From positions 33,705,000 to 33,768,999 of the forward strand of contig NC_054866.1 in NCBI RefSeq assembly GCF_018320785.1: a DNA stretch of 64,000 nt, read 5' to 3'. Below the pieces are notes generated by a model that saw nothing but the letters and a program-made list of their open reading frames with translations, made no database searches and was not told the DNA's origin. Of the stretch, positions 13,801 to 23,271 are shown one piece after another (within the stretch, counting starts at the first letter, position 1; every line of letters begins with the position of its first letter). This DNA is from Cheilinus undulatus. Its lineage: Eukaryota > Chordata > Actinopteri > Labriformes > Labridae. Made by a program: the position numbers and the translations under genes.

Positions 13801-16800
13801 CACATTGCTAATGCACTAGGTTCATCTGATCCGTTGCAGTGAATCAGATGGACAAATATAATCAGATTTATGCATGTAACTAAGATAAAGATAGGTGGAT
13901 TTCAAATCAAGAAAACATTTCAGTATGACTTAAATTTTTGCAAGATATCTGTTTACCAGCTGATTTGTTTTGCTCTGTTGAAACATTTGGTAAAGAAAGG
14001 AAAAGTAACATCCCTTCAGACTACTTGGGATTCATCAGAGTACTTGATGATGATCAGAATGACTCACTAGATCTCTTTTGTCCATATTAATAAGATAATA
14101 TTTATAATTTATTCAGCAGCTGTCAGGCTGACAATCTACTCTCCATTCTTCCATGGTAGAATCAAAATACAGCTGTCCCAATATTAAAATGGGTATGCAA
14201 ATGAATCTCTGTGATTGCAATGATTGAGTCAGTGACCAGATGAATGCATGAAGAATATCATCATTTACAAACATGTAAGATATGAACATGCTGCACATTT
14301 ATTCATCTAGAAATAAACTGTAAATGGAGGTTAAACTTCCTGTGGGCAATATATATTTATAATTATAAAGTATAAAGTGCTCAATCTGTTATGGCATACT
14401 TATATTTTACGTAATTTCACCAAACAGTATATAATAATTTAGAGTAATTTATTTTTACTCTGGGACTTCTATGCATTTATTTGGATAGGATTGTGGATAG
14501 ATTCAGAAGAAAAAGAGAGTGCGAGCAGGGAATGACATGAGACAGCTTCTGTGTATTGGGCCTGCAGACATAACTAGGCTACTGGTGCCCCTAAAGTCAT
14601 TATTTTTACAGCAATGATAATTATGATTATCATAATTATAATAATGATATGGTGATTGTTATTGGTGTTACTAGAGTCATCCTTTTATGTTGTATTTTAT
14701 ATGTTCCCAGTGCAGCTGCAAATATTTAACATATCATACATATCTCATAAATAGCCATCTAAGGTGCCAGCTCTTAGGCACTCTACATGAAATCAATAAT
14801 AGTCAATTGACAATGTTTATTCGATCGGGACACAGCTAGAAGCATAACTACAGTCATGGACTGTCTTTCTCAGTTGAATTGGGGATGTAAAAGGTAATGT
14901 GTGACTTGATGAAGTGTAAAGTAGGCTATGTTATGAACAGCAACAACAAAACAGAAGCCAAACAACAGATACAGCATCCAGGCGCTGACTGGGATGAGTC
15001 CAGAGAGAGGGAGAGCCAGCAAAATGCTGGAGCTGGGGTTTTATTCTCTTGGAGAGCCAAACTCAGGTGCTCTAAATCTGGCAATAACATAAAACAATAT
15101 ACCTGCAAAGCCAAGCCTGATAGTGGGTTAGGCAGAGATGGTCACACATTACCATGTGCTTTGTATCACACCTTGATTCAATGTTTCTGCTCACATGGAA
15201 ACTTCTGGATTTACTTGTCATCTTTCAGGAAGCCAGATTAAGTGGGAATGTTTTTAATTTTATAGATGTTAGAAGGCGGTTTTGTGGACTGTTTCCAAAC
15301 CTCTGAATCACTGCTCGCACACTTCACATCTCTTCAATTGTTCAAATGAATAAACAATTGCAATTTTTTTTGTTTTACAAAGTTACTCTAATAGACTGAA
15401 ATTGATACATTTAGGGGCATCTATGGCTCAGTGGTAGAGTTTGTCTTCCCTCAACCAGAAATGTAAAGCTAACTTAGCTAAAAATAACAGAGCTAAGTAA
15501 CTATGTTGCTAAAGCTATGCTCATTAAAAGCTACGTGAGCTACGTATGTAGGCTATCTATGTTGAATGAAGCTCAGGCTGCTAAAGCTAACTTAGCTTTA
15601 GCCAAAGCTAACAAAGCTTAAGCAAGCTGTCACTCATCTAACTACTTCTAACACTGATCTATACATGATTTAATCCCAGATTAGACCTCTGACTTTTTTC
15701 TGTTTTATCAATGACATGTTGCTAAGTCTGTTATGTTTGCAATGTAGTTTCATGAATGTTACTACCACACTTTGTTTGTGACTAAAGTTGAATTTAGAAA
15801 AAAAAAAAAATCAAAAACTAAAAAAAACATTGTAGCGGCAAATTACAACATTTCCTTCTAAGATATATGGTATCTCAAATTAACAGTCTGAGAGTGGTCA
15901 TCAGAAATGTACGGCCTGCTGCCAGACCCCTCTTGCAGCCTCCACCATCAGTGTGTGAATAAGAGTTTGACCTGCGGTCTAAAAACTACTTTGAGTAATC
16001 AGAGGACTAGAAAAGTGCTTAACATACTAAATTTATGTTACCATTTATATAAAGTAGATACAACTATTAAGGGTGGTATTTATTGCCTTTTTATTGATAT
16101 TAAGCTCTGGTAAAATATAATACAAATAAAACATAAGGACAGTAATAAAAAAAAACACACAAGCTGATAAGTTAAAATACTAGAAAAAGAGCTATAATCC
16201 TAATAAAATCAGAGGTAATGGTTTCCCCTTATCTAACTTGATAAGGTATTGAGATATTTATGTTCTACTTTGAAAGCATTTGTGTATGTAGATGAGTACT
16301 GTGAGTGTACGTCTGCTTCCTTGTGGTATTACTTAATTTGAAATGGTTCATTTTAGTTTAATTCACTGGCTTTCTCATCTAAAATGGAAAACTCATTCTG
16401 CAGCCAAGTGTAAAATCCCAAACTGCTGTATTTACATGTACAAATACAGAAATAAATCTAGCTGTTCTCCCATGCATATTTTATAAGATTGCTTACAGGC
16501 CTTCACTCTCTGTGTCTATATGAATGCATCTGTGTCTGTGTTTCTGTCCTCAGGCTCTGCTGCTCCATGGCTCTCTCCCTGAGGAGGACCAGGATGGATC
16601 TGTGAGCTTCGGAGATAACCGGGCAAATGCTGAGCAGCAGCTGGTACAGTGCCCCCTCTCTCTGCTAACTGGAGAAAATAACAACTTGCTGTGCGCTCTG
16701 TGTGAAGTGTCAGTGTCAGGCCTTCTGTTGCGATGATGTTTGCAGCCATCAGTCTTCTCCTCTCAGCGGCTATAGCACTGCACTATTGAATCTCTGTGAT

Positions 16801-19800
16801 CTGCTTGCCCGCTGTCATGCGGGCCCATTGCCTTCTCATAAGTTCTGACATTTTTCTATTCTCTAATTATGCCGCTCATACCCCCTCTCCCTTTGAAGGT
16901 CCTAATCCGCAGTCGTCTGGACCAAAGCGTGGAGGAAGCCCTTGATCTCAAGGTACAGTAAGTAAAAGTAATTAGGTTTAATATAGATGAGCTGCTGAGC
17001 AAAGAGTCCCTCTCTCTAATGTCTCTGTTCATTTGTGCGGCTTTTAGAGAGAACTTCTTAGACACAAACAGGAGGCACGCCACCTTCAGGCCATCAAGGT
17101 AAACCTTCTAATTTTGTCCTTTGAGTGAGAATTAAACCGGATTAGGGGATATAATTCAATCTGCTCCTCTCTTGTGCTTTCTCAAAGTAAAAATTCTGCA
17201 GTTTCTGTTACACATGCTCTAGGTGTTTCCTACTTCTATTAAAAAGATAATGACATTTAACGGTGGGTGTTTGCAGTCCACTAGGCAGGTGGGTGCTTCT
17301 GTATCTGTATTCAGGTCTGGACATTTCTTTGATCTCCCCCACTCTCATTAGGATGCTCTGCAGCAGCGCCTCACAGTGCAGGAGGACACTGTGCTGCAGC
17401 TAAAGCAGGAACTACTGAGGAGCAACATGGCCAAAGATCAACTGGAGAGGGAAAATGTGAGACAAGTGATGATTTCCATTCTACACTTTAAGATAATTCT
17501 CCTGCTTGACCTATGGATGCAGGTTTATGTGAGAGCGATGTGCTGCTTCTTTGTCATGCTGCTGTTTCTGTTTGCAGGCAGAGCTTAAACACAAGCTGAG
17601 CGAGAAGAACAAATTCCTCAGTGAATATGAGGTATCGTCTTTAATTATTTACACTTCGGCGCATTCTCGTGATACATAAATGTATGTGCAGACTTCTGTC
17701 ATCCATCTTCCTTGTCACAACAGCAGCAGCTTGGGAGGAAGGAGAGAATACTGCAGCAGCAGCAGAAGCTCGACGAAGCCCAACATAAAGCACATGAGGT
17801 CGGCCGAGCACGGGTACAGATCATGATTCCTTTAAATACCTTCAGCAATAAATGTTTGAATGGAAATAACAAATGTGGTACATGGAAAATCAGCTCCCAC
17901 TACTGAAGAGTTATCATTTACTCTTGTTTATTTTTCAGTCATTCAGGAGTGAAGGTGGAGGTTACAGCAACTCAGTGGCTTCAAGTTCTCCCACAGCATT
18001 TCAACACAGTGCACCAGTATGTACACCTTTTTTATTCTTTATAACTATTTATTGTACATTGTTCTGTAATGTTAAAAGATAATATATTCAAGTCAATTTC
18101 CTGAAGGGGAAACAAAGATTTTGAAGCGATATGTTGAAATGGGACATTCTCGTGCATGTTTTATAAGGCCAATGACCCGAAGCCACAGTTAACAATATTT
18201 GGTGTGGCTCAAAGAGATCAGTGTCTCTCTGGAGCTCAGACCCCTGCTTTGGCCTTTTCATCATTACTAGCAAAATGTCTCATTTTGTTTAACTGGAAGT
18301 CTAACTCGCTCTCTCTGTAAGGCTGCTGGGTCGATGATGTCATGGCTCTCTTAAAGCTGAAAAAGTTCATATATACTACCCAAGTATTGCTCATGATTGT
18401 TTTTTTTTTAAATAAAGCAGCCACTTCTTAGCTATTTCAATCATATCTACACAATAAGAAAAGTATAGTAATGTAATATTTCATTTTTCCCTCCTTTTTT
18501 CCTTAATTATTGTCTTCAATTTCTTTTAATTTGATTTATTATTTTTGTTTCATTTTTTTATTACTTTTTCCTTACTCATATGTGTCATTGTTACCTCTAT
18601 GTCACATGCAATTCCTGTTTATTATCATATTGGTATGTATTGACTCTACATTACTTCACATTTAGAGGGCTTTAGACTGCTTTAGACTGGGCCAGTCTTC
18701 AGGGATGAAGGTAAATGTTTTATAAGATGTAGGACATTTGTTGATGTGCTTCCTTATTTATTTATTTATTTATTTTTGTGTGTTTGTGTGTGTGGGTGTG
18801 TGTGTGTGGTTGGGGGGGGGTTGCATTGAAAATACATATGTATAGTTTAGATACTTTTGGGATCTTTATGCCTTGAATCAGAGGAGAGGAAAGTGGATAG
18901 AGCTGGAAACAGGGATGAGAGAGTGGGGCAGTGACAAGCACGAAAGGAGCCACAGGCCAGAACTGAACCCATCAACATGGGCCACCCACATACAGTGCTT
19001 AACAAATTTATTAGACCACCTGTCATATTTGTCTCAGGGACCATCCAGCATCATGAAGTGCTTTAATGCGAACTCTTTCATTTTCAGTGAGCTCTCCACA
19101 TTTTACCATTTTAAACAGGAATGAGGGATTTCAAACTGAATTCACCCAAATTTAAGCCGGCTCACTGGGCTCCTCTGAGAAGTCAGAAATTAACCAAGCA
19201 TAACATTCAACCTGTTCAGGAATGCAAGTAAATAACTATAATTTGACATATTAATCAAGAAATATGAAATTTTTTTACTATTTTTTCAGTTTTTTTGTAA
19301 ATCAGTAAATTTGAAAATTCATGGATAACAATAATAGTTATACTTTAGCATTAAAAATATCATTTTGGTTAAAGAGCTTCTACATAGTGGTGTATTTTAA
19401 CCATTGCAGAAACATAAAAAAATGATTTTGGTAATTCACAATGCCATTAATTTAGGGCAGCTGTGGCATAAACCTTACTTTGGGTGGTGGTCTAATAAAT
19501 TTGTTAAGCACTGTACATGTCGGGTCCTTTGCACCTAACTTGTGGGTTGGGATCCAAAAGTGGGTCACAGAGCTGTTTCCAGTGGGTTGTGAATGTGTGC
19601 CTGGAATAAAAGGGGGGACAAAAAAGTGTATGATGTACAGAAGATGTACAGGCAAGGATGGAATGTTCTATAAGCTTGTAAGGATATCATCATCTGTAAA
19701 GGCACAGGACAGAAAGTTCATGAAGCTGGGGATGTTGGGCCCCCACCCCTATTTTGTCAAATAGTTGGCCATAGTTGGCTACTTTTGGAAAATTGGGTGG

Positions 19801-22397
19801 AATTGGCAAGTCAGTTTTAGTCATTTACAATTAATTTTAACCTTGTATTCTTTTCTTGGAATAAAAAATCTGGTTTTCCCAAGAAAATTTGATAATTCCC
19901 TGAGAAACTGCCAGAGTTTCCATTCAATCTTATGAAAATGAAGAAAGAATAAAGTGTATGTATGCCCCTCTAGAACTAAATTCCTTTCAGACATATTTGT
20001 TTTGTCCTGTTTATTTAATCATGTTTTGTTCAATCTAAGGCCCAAACTGCAATACTCTTTTTTAACTACATACCTGTGGTTGAATTTTTTTTTTTGAAAT
20101 TTGGGGCGCAATTTCTCATAAGGAGATGATGATGGGTTCAGACACCCAACCAGTGAAGAACCACTGCACTAGGCTAGCTGCAACCAAACAATAAAACTAA
20201 TTTAATAAAGTTGTGTGCAAAATAAATCACCATGTGTAAAAATAATAAGATAATCTGTTAAAATTGAGATACATATTTTTTATTCATTATACATTATATA
20301 TTCATTCATATTGACAAATGAATATTTTTTTTAAATATTCAGGTGTTTTATCAAAATGAACATACATTGTGTAAGAGTTCAGGGATAACATAAATTTCTG
20401 AATGGGGTTTAAAAATACTATTCATTTATTTGTCTATGCACTATGTCTGAATTATTAGCTAGGTCCGAATTATACATTACATCTTCACTTTTTGGCTTTA
20501 ATATTTGTGAATAACAAGTAAAAATACATCTTACTTTAATTACTTACTTCAACTGTAATAATGCATCAAATTTTTGACTCGCTTCATCACCATTTGGTTA
20601 ATCATAAGTGCTATTGTGCCATGTCAAAATGTCTTAGTCTGCATTTTTCCTTGTTACTTTTCTTTATTACACTTTATCTTTAAAGTTCCTGTGAGGAACT
20701 TTTGGATTTGTGTTGATTTTGGCACCACCTGTGGTCAAAAGGGGTTGATTTTTCTGATGGCAGATTTGTTGCTGTATAGGTAATGTTTTATTTCCTGGCA
20801 GAAATTTGCATCTTTTTAATGTTTAAATGTCAGTCTTAGCCTTGAAAAAAATTAAAGACTGTTTTTGGCAGCACGCTGATAATCACCTCATCTGACAACC
20901 CACGGCAAGCCTCAGAAAAGCTTTAAGAATTAATTAATCTTTTCTCTGATTTATTGTTTGCTTTTTTTAGGTCACACAGAGGCATTAGTATTAATTTAAG
21001 TCTGTGTCGCTATCAGCTAAAAACTCTTCACAGGAGCTAAAAGACAATCTATTTTTATAAACTGGATGACTATCAATGCTGCTGTTTGCCACAGGGGGAG
21101 GAGCTGCAGCTGGTCAGGGAGGCTCTACGTAGTTTGAGGGACAGCTTTTCCGGCCATGACCCTCAACATCACACCCTGGATACGCTGGAACAGGGCGTGG
21201 CCAGTCTCATGGACCGCTTACACTCTGTGGACACTCAGCGCCGACAAGACAGAGGGGTACGCGCACACACACACTATCAGTGCATCATCACATTTGCCAC
21301 CCGATGAACAATAAATCAAAAGGAGATGAGAGCAGGCTGTTTTGCATGAGTATTTGTTTCTTCTTCTAGGAGGAATTTAAATCTCCAGGACGCAGAGCCA
21401 ACTCCACAGACCGTGACTCCTGGCCGCCAAGCTCGAGTGAGACAAACAAAATCTTTGTTTTGTTTGGGATCTGTCATCCTCTGCAGTGTCTCTAGTCTGG
21501 CTGTTAAATCAAATTGTGCCATTCAATCACGCTGCTGTGTGTGGAGAAGGTATTACCACCTGCAAAGATGGAGCTGTTTCAGACTCTTGTTTTTAAAAAC
21601 ACTGTTTGCTGTTTTTGTTTCCATTCCCAGAAATGGCGCACTCACATAGCAGCCCAGGGCTGGACACGGCCGTGTCCACTAAAGTGCTCTACTTCACTGA
21701 TCGCTCACTCACTCCGTTTCTGATCAATATCCCAAAAAGGTGACAATAAACACTCAATGATGCATTTTTACTCAAGTGTTTATGTTTGCTCTCATTTGTA
21801 GCTTTTGTGCATGGATTTTAAATAACAACATGGCTAATCTAGCATGTCTAAAGGTCCATATACATGCTTCTGTATTTGTACTGGTTAAACGTCAATCCTA
21901 GACCAGCTTAATGTCTTAGTGGGTGTATGTGGGTAGAGATCATGACTGACGGCGTGCTTTTACAGGCTGGGTGAGGTGACATTGCGAGACTTCAAGGCTG
22001 CTGTGGACAGACAAGGCAGTTTCAGATACCACTTCAAGGCCCTCGACCCAGAGTTTGGCACAGTGAAAGAGGAGGTAGGCGTGGGAGTAAAATTATAGCC
22101 CCTACTTCTTTTCACATCAGCGTCTGAAGCCAAATATGAAATGCCAGTTATAGAGCAGGATATGCTAATAATAGCCACGGCTGCACAGCACTTCAAAACA
22201 CTGCAGGAGAACTCATTTCCATCTCAGAGAATTCAATAACACTGTCCACACCTTTGTACATAATAAATGTGAGTTTTTCTTGGATATGTAAATGTGCAAT
22301 GTTTGCCGTTCAGGTGTTCCAGGACGGAGCAATCGTGCCTGGCTGGGAGGGAAAGATTGTAGCGTGGGTGGAGGAGGACCATGGAGAGAGGAGGTAG
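1843..22397 (+). CDS. dixdc1: Dixin (DIX domain containing 1), short isoform model, 15 coding exons
   Basis: Coding exons: 1843-1865, 10764-10921, 11033-11178, 16554-16643, 16899-16952, 17048-17098, 17352-17456, 17578-17631, 17724-17813, 17939-18016, 21095-21256, 21370-21436, 21631-21739, 21966-22074 and 22314-22397 (TAG). All introns are GT-AG, all phases agree, and the joined frame gives about 459 residues. Residues about 1-75 are acidic and low complexity (SPKEE, DTPKEE). Residues about 80-255 form a Gln/Glu/Leu-rich coiled coil with stretches recognisable from Dixin ([20 protein letters not shown]). Residues about 377-459 are the DIX domain ([41 protein letters not shown]). Dixin is a cytosolic Wnt/beta-catenin modulator that polymerises through DIX with Dishevelled and Axin; the coiled coil mediates self-association. 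No CH domain is in the window, so this model corresponds to the short isoform. Family assignment is very secure; the first exon is less certain, supported by phase and a strong donor. Confidence 0.93.
2545..2702 (-). mobile_element. tRNA-derived SINE, reverse orientation
   Basis: Read on the - strand, the element starts with a tRNA-like head containing an A-box-like TGGCCTAGCGG and a B-box GGTTCAAGTCC about 45 bases apart. A body follows that is rich in CTCTCTC and ends in a stretch reading AAAAAAAAAGAAGC. Related copies occur at 14470-14600, 18870-18990, 28203-28395 and 49727-49895. It is a SINE copy, not a functional tRNA: no cloverleaf can be drawn. Confidence 0.7.
3076..3412 (-). pseudogene. 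Tc1/mariner transposase fragment (C-terminal DDE region), frameshifted
   Basis: Two overlapping - strand frames carry adjacent parts of a Tc1-type catalytic domain. One has the second catalytic Asp in NDNARPHRA and continues to SPDLEPQ; the other carries the glutamate-containing block NEHFWDQLG. The frame changes near 3165-3175, so the copy is dead. The N-terminal DNA-binding half is missing and no clear terminal repeats remain. In Tc1 families Asp and Glu are separated by about 34 residues, consistent with what is seen. Confidence 0.85.
3440..5100. repeat. Dispersed repeat copy A, split by a TIR element
   Basis: The segment 3440-3690 is clearly homologous, in the same orientation, to 50330-50575 (shared blocks include GAGCAACACTGAAAGC, TAGCTTTTA and GACAGCTTGTCTTGTGCAGA). 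The segment 4985-5090 is homologous to 51490-51590 (shared GGTCAGCCATATACTA). The DNA between is interrupted in this copy by the element at about 3857-4966. The family was not identified. Confidence 0.7.
3857..4966. mobile_element. Non-autonomous DNA transposon with imperfect terminal inverted repeats
   Basis: The left end (GTGTTTCCATCAGGGGGTCC) and the reverse complement of the right end (starting CGTTTCCCCCGAGCGGTCC) match imperfectly over about 35 bases. Further in, GGTTTGGTACG-type subterminal motifs are repeated at both ends. It sits inside dispersed repeat copy A; copy B at about 51.45 kb lacks it and so shows an approximate empty site. It has no coding capacity. Superfamily is uncertain, and no clear target duplication was found. 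Confidence 0.6.
6760..6985. promoter_or_regulatory. Candidate intronic enhancer / conserved noncoding block
   Basis: This is a sequence of balanced complexity, unlike the AT-rich repeats around it. It contains GATA-type (GATAATCAC, TGATAAGA) and homeodomain-type (CAATTAATC) motifs and a TCF/LEF-type CTTTGATC at 6849-6856. Motifs of this length also occur by chance. The call rests on look and position in the long first intron and is inference only. Confidence 0.3.
7430..8740. repeat. Degenerate GATACAATAC-type minisatellite interrupted by an insertion
   Basis: From 7430 to about 8085 and again from about 8590 to 8740 the sequence is a long, heavily diverged array of short words such as GATACAATAC, AGTATGATAC and ATATGATA, with no strict period. 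Between about 8085 and 8590 the array is broken by unrelated AT-rich DNA that opens with TTTATATAGCACTTTATG and AAAGTGCTTTACAAA, a motif common at the ends of fish interspersed repeats. The array resumes afterwards, so the insertion is younger than the array. Confidence 0.7.
9805..10060. promoter_or_regulatory. Candidate conserved noncoding block upstream of the second short-isoform exon
   Basis: A non-repetitive block with several developmental-type binding words (GACAGATAATAAG, CTCATTAGCTGG, ATTAGATAAGC). It lies about 0.7-1 kb upstream of the 10764 exon. No coding potential is seen. Inference from composition only. Confidence 0.25.
11789..12533. mobile_element. Probable MITE with TACACAG ends
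   Basis: The left end begins TACACAGCAAAATCATC and the right end, reverse-complemented, begins TACACAGAAAAAAGTGG; both continue into sequence with a TTCAACT or GTTGAATT motif. The interior is rich in GTGTTAA and its complement. There is no open reading frame of note. Boundaries are approximate and only the first dozen terminal bases match well. Confidence 0.5.
12555..12840. repeat. AGCT-rich minisatellite-like block
   Basis: A dense run of words such as AACATAGCTACATAG, AGCTTAGC and TAGCTTACATAGCTGC, without an exact period. It is related in word content to 15465-15630 and to the clearer 93-97-bp tandem array at 60594-61025. Confidence 0.6.
13100..13392 (+). promoter_or_regulatory. Palindromic CRE/CCAAT element, TATA box and downstream Kozak ATG
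   Basis: Positions 13100-13138 form a 39-base near-perfect palindrome whose outer arms are GTGACG and CGTCAC (CRE/ATF-like half sites) and whose centre is CCATTGG (CCAAT box on the other strand). Seven bases downstream is TATATAAAAG (13145-13154). About 140 bases further, CCACCATGG at 13291-13297 is a textbook initiation context opening a 32-codon ORF that ends TAA at 13390-13392. The layout is that of a compact TATA promoter. It lies inside a dixdc1 intron on the same strand. It may be the promoter of a decayed transposable element or retrocopy; the short peptide resembles nothing I know. Confidence 0.4.
14470..14600 (-). mobile_element. SINE fragment, reverse orientation
   Basis: The same body words are seen as in the other SINE copies (GGATTGTGGATAGATTCAG, GGGAATGACATGAGACA), with the tRNA-like head on the right, diverged. 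It is partial and old. Confidence 0.5.
15414..15630 (+). repeat. SINE head followed by AGCT-rich minisatellite
   Basis: GGGGCATCTATGGCTCAGTGG at about 15415-15435 followed by TAGAG resembles a tRNA-derived SINE head (A-box). From 15465 to 15630 the sequence is built of AGCTAACTTAGCTA-type words like those at 12.6 and 60.6 kb. Confidence 0.5.
18774..18822. repeat. GT-rich microsatellite with G-run
   Basis: Mostly (TG)n with interruptions, ending in a run of nine G residues. Confidence 0.85.
18993..19513. mobile_element. Tc1/mariner-type MITE, copy 1 (521 bp)
   Basis: The left terminus CAGTGCTTAACAAATTTATT (continuing AGACCACC) is matched almost exactly by the reverse complement of the right terminus ending AAATTTGTTAAGCACTG. 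Both ends abut TA, the target duplication of Tc1/mariner elements. There is no transposase. Copy 2 (28633-29168) is nearly collinear, and a deleted copy 3 lies at 57948-58109. It is inserted next to a reverse SINE. Confidence 0.85.
19515..20170. repeat. Diverged interspersed repeat
   Basis: A block with a right end reading GCAATTTCTCATAAGGAG ... CCAGTGAAGAACCACTGCAC. The same right end, diverged, is seen at about 49010-49078 (GCAATTTCTCACTAATGAG ... TATCACTGCTC), so this is a dispersed family. Left boundary and class are uncertain. Confidence 0.4.
21631..22397 (+). other. dixdc1: DIX-domain-coding exons of dixdc1 (last three exons)
   Basis: Exons 21631-21739, 21966-22074 and 22314-22397 encode the C-terminal DIX domain. 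It starts near KVLYFTDRS and ends four residues after EEDHG, at TAG 22395-22397. The introns interrupt codon Arg (AG|G) and then fall between codons (GAG|GTG). The domain has the beta-strand-rich ubiquitin-like fold used for head-to-tail polymerisation. Conservation with mammalian Dixin is very high here, which anchors the whole gene call. Confidence 0.95.
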
Positions 22398-22853
22398 AGC
22401 TGAAAACCAGAGATCACCACTTCAAACCTCAGTAGTTCCCACTGGACCAGGATTCCACTGAAAACACTTGTGATGCCATAACAGAGAGAAGTTGTAAAAC
22501 ACTGAACAGGGACCAATTGTAGTTACTCCATTTCAGTACCAAAATATGTTTTAAGAATGTTTCATATTTGACTCGCCATTGCTTTTTATTCATTTAAGAA
22601 ATAGATATTAGGCATTGTTTACAGCTCATACAATAATATATGGGACTCCCAGAAAATGGTCAGTATGTGATACTTGAAATAGATTTGCAAAAGAAAAATA
22701 ATAGAAACAAATGGTATGCTGCTCCTCTAATAAGCTGTATTCAGTACATAATATTCAAACCTAAACATAAAAGTGTTTACTACATTTTTCACATGTTCCA
22801 GATTGCCAAATAGTGATGTTGTTGCTCTGCATCGATTTTAATGTTTTAATAAA
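22398..22853 (+). terminator. dixdc1: 3' UTR and poly(A) signal of dixdc1
   Basis: A canonical AATAAA lies at 22848-22853, about 450 bases after the stop codon, with no better signal nearer. The transcript would end about 400 bases before the stop codon of the convergent pih1d2 gene. Confidence 0.7.
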
Positions 22854-23271
22854 CATGAATTATTGCATGCATCATTTTGTTGTCAATTGCTCCCGTACAT
22901 GGCGTAATGACACTGTACACCAGCTTCTACCCATTATGTTCCTCCATTCCTACACCCACACTTTAGTAAACAAACCCTCCTGATTGTCATTAAACTCAAT
23001 TAATGTTTTTGGGTTAGGAATCACATTTGCTGGTGCAAATCAACCCACACAGCACAAATGGGCACAGTGGAGTATTTGTTTCAGGCATTTCAGGCATTCA
23101 GGCATTTAGTTTTACGAAAGGATTAGTTTACAGAACACCTGAAAAGTGTTTGTTTAAGAGGATAGGTGTTGTCCTTCCATAGATTAAAGTATACAGAAAG
23201 CATTTTAGATTCAGAGTAGAAACATTTGAGATACATATGTCATCAAAGATCACTTTTCAGGTACCAGGACA

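Larger units (their letters stand above)
11179..16553 (+). other. dixdc1 intron (5.4 kb) with transposon remnants and a promoter-like module
   Basis: It contains a probable TIR element (11789-12533), an AGCT-rich minisatellite (12555-12840), a palindromic CRE/CCAAT/TATA module (13100-13154), a reverse SINE fragment (14470-14600), a 23-bp palindrome at 14617-14639, a SINE head (15414-15460) and a second AGCT-rich block (15465-15630). No exon was detected. Confidence 0.65.
18017..21094 (+). other. dixdc1 intron (3.1 kb) packed with repeats
   Basis: It contains T-rich DNA (18480-18570), a GT/G microsatellite (18774-18822), a reverse SINE (about 18870-18990), a TIR MITE with TA target sites (18993-19513), a diverged repeat (about 19515-20170) and a short repeat shared with 31437-31505 (20685-20760). 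No exon was detected. Confidence 0.6.
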
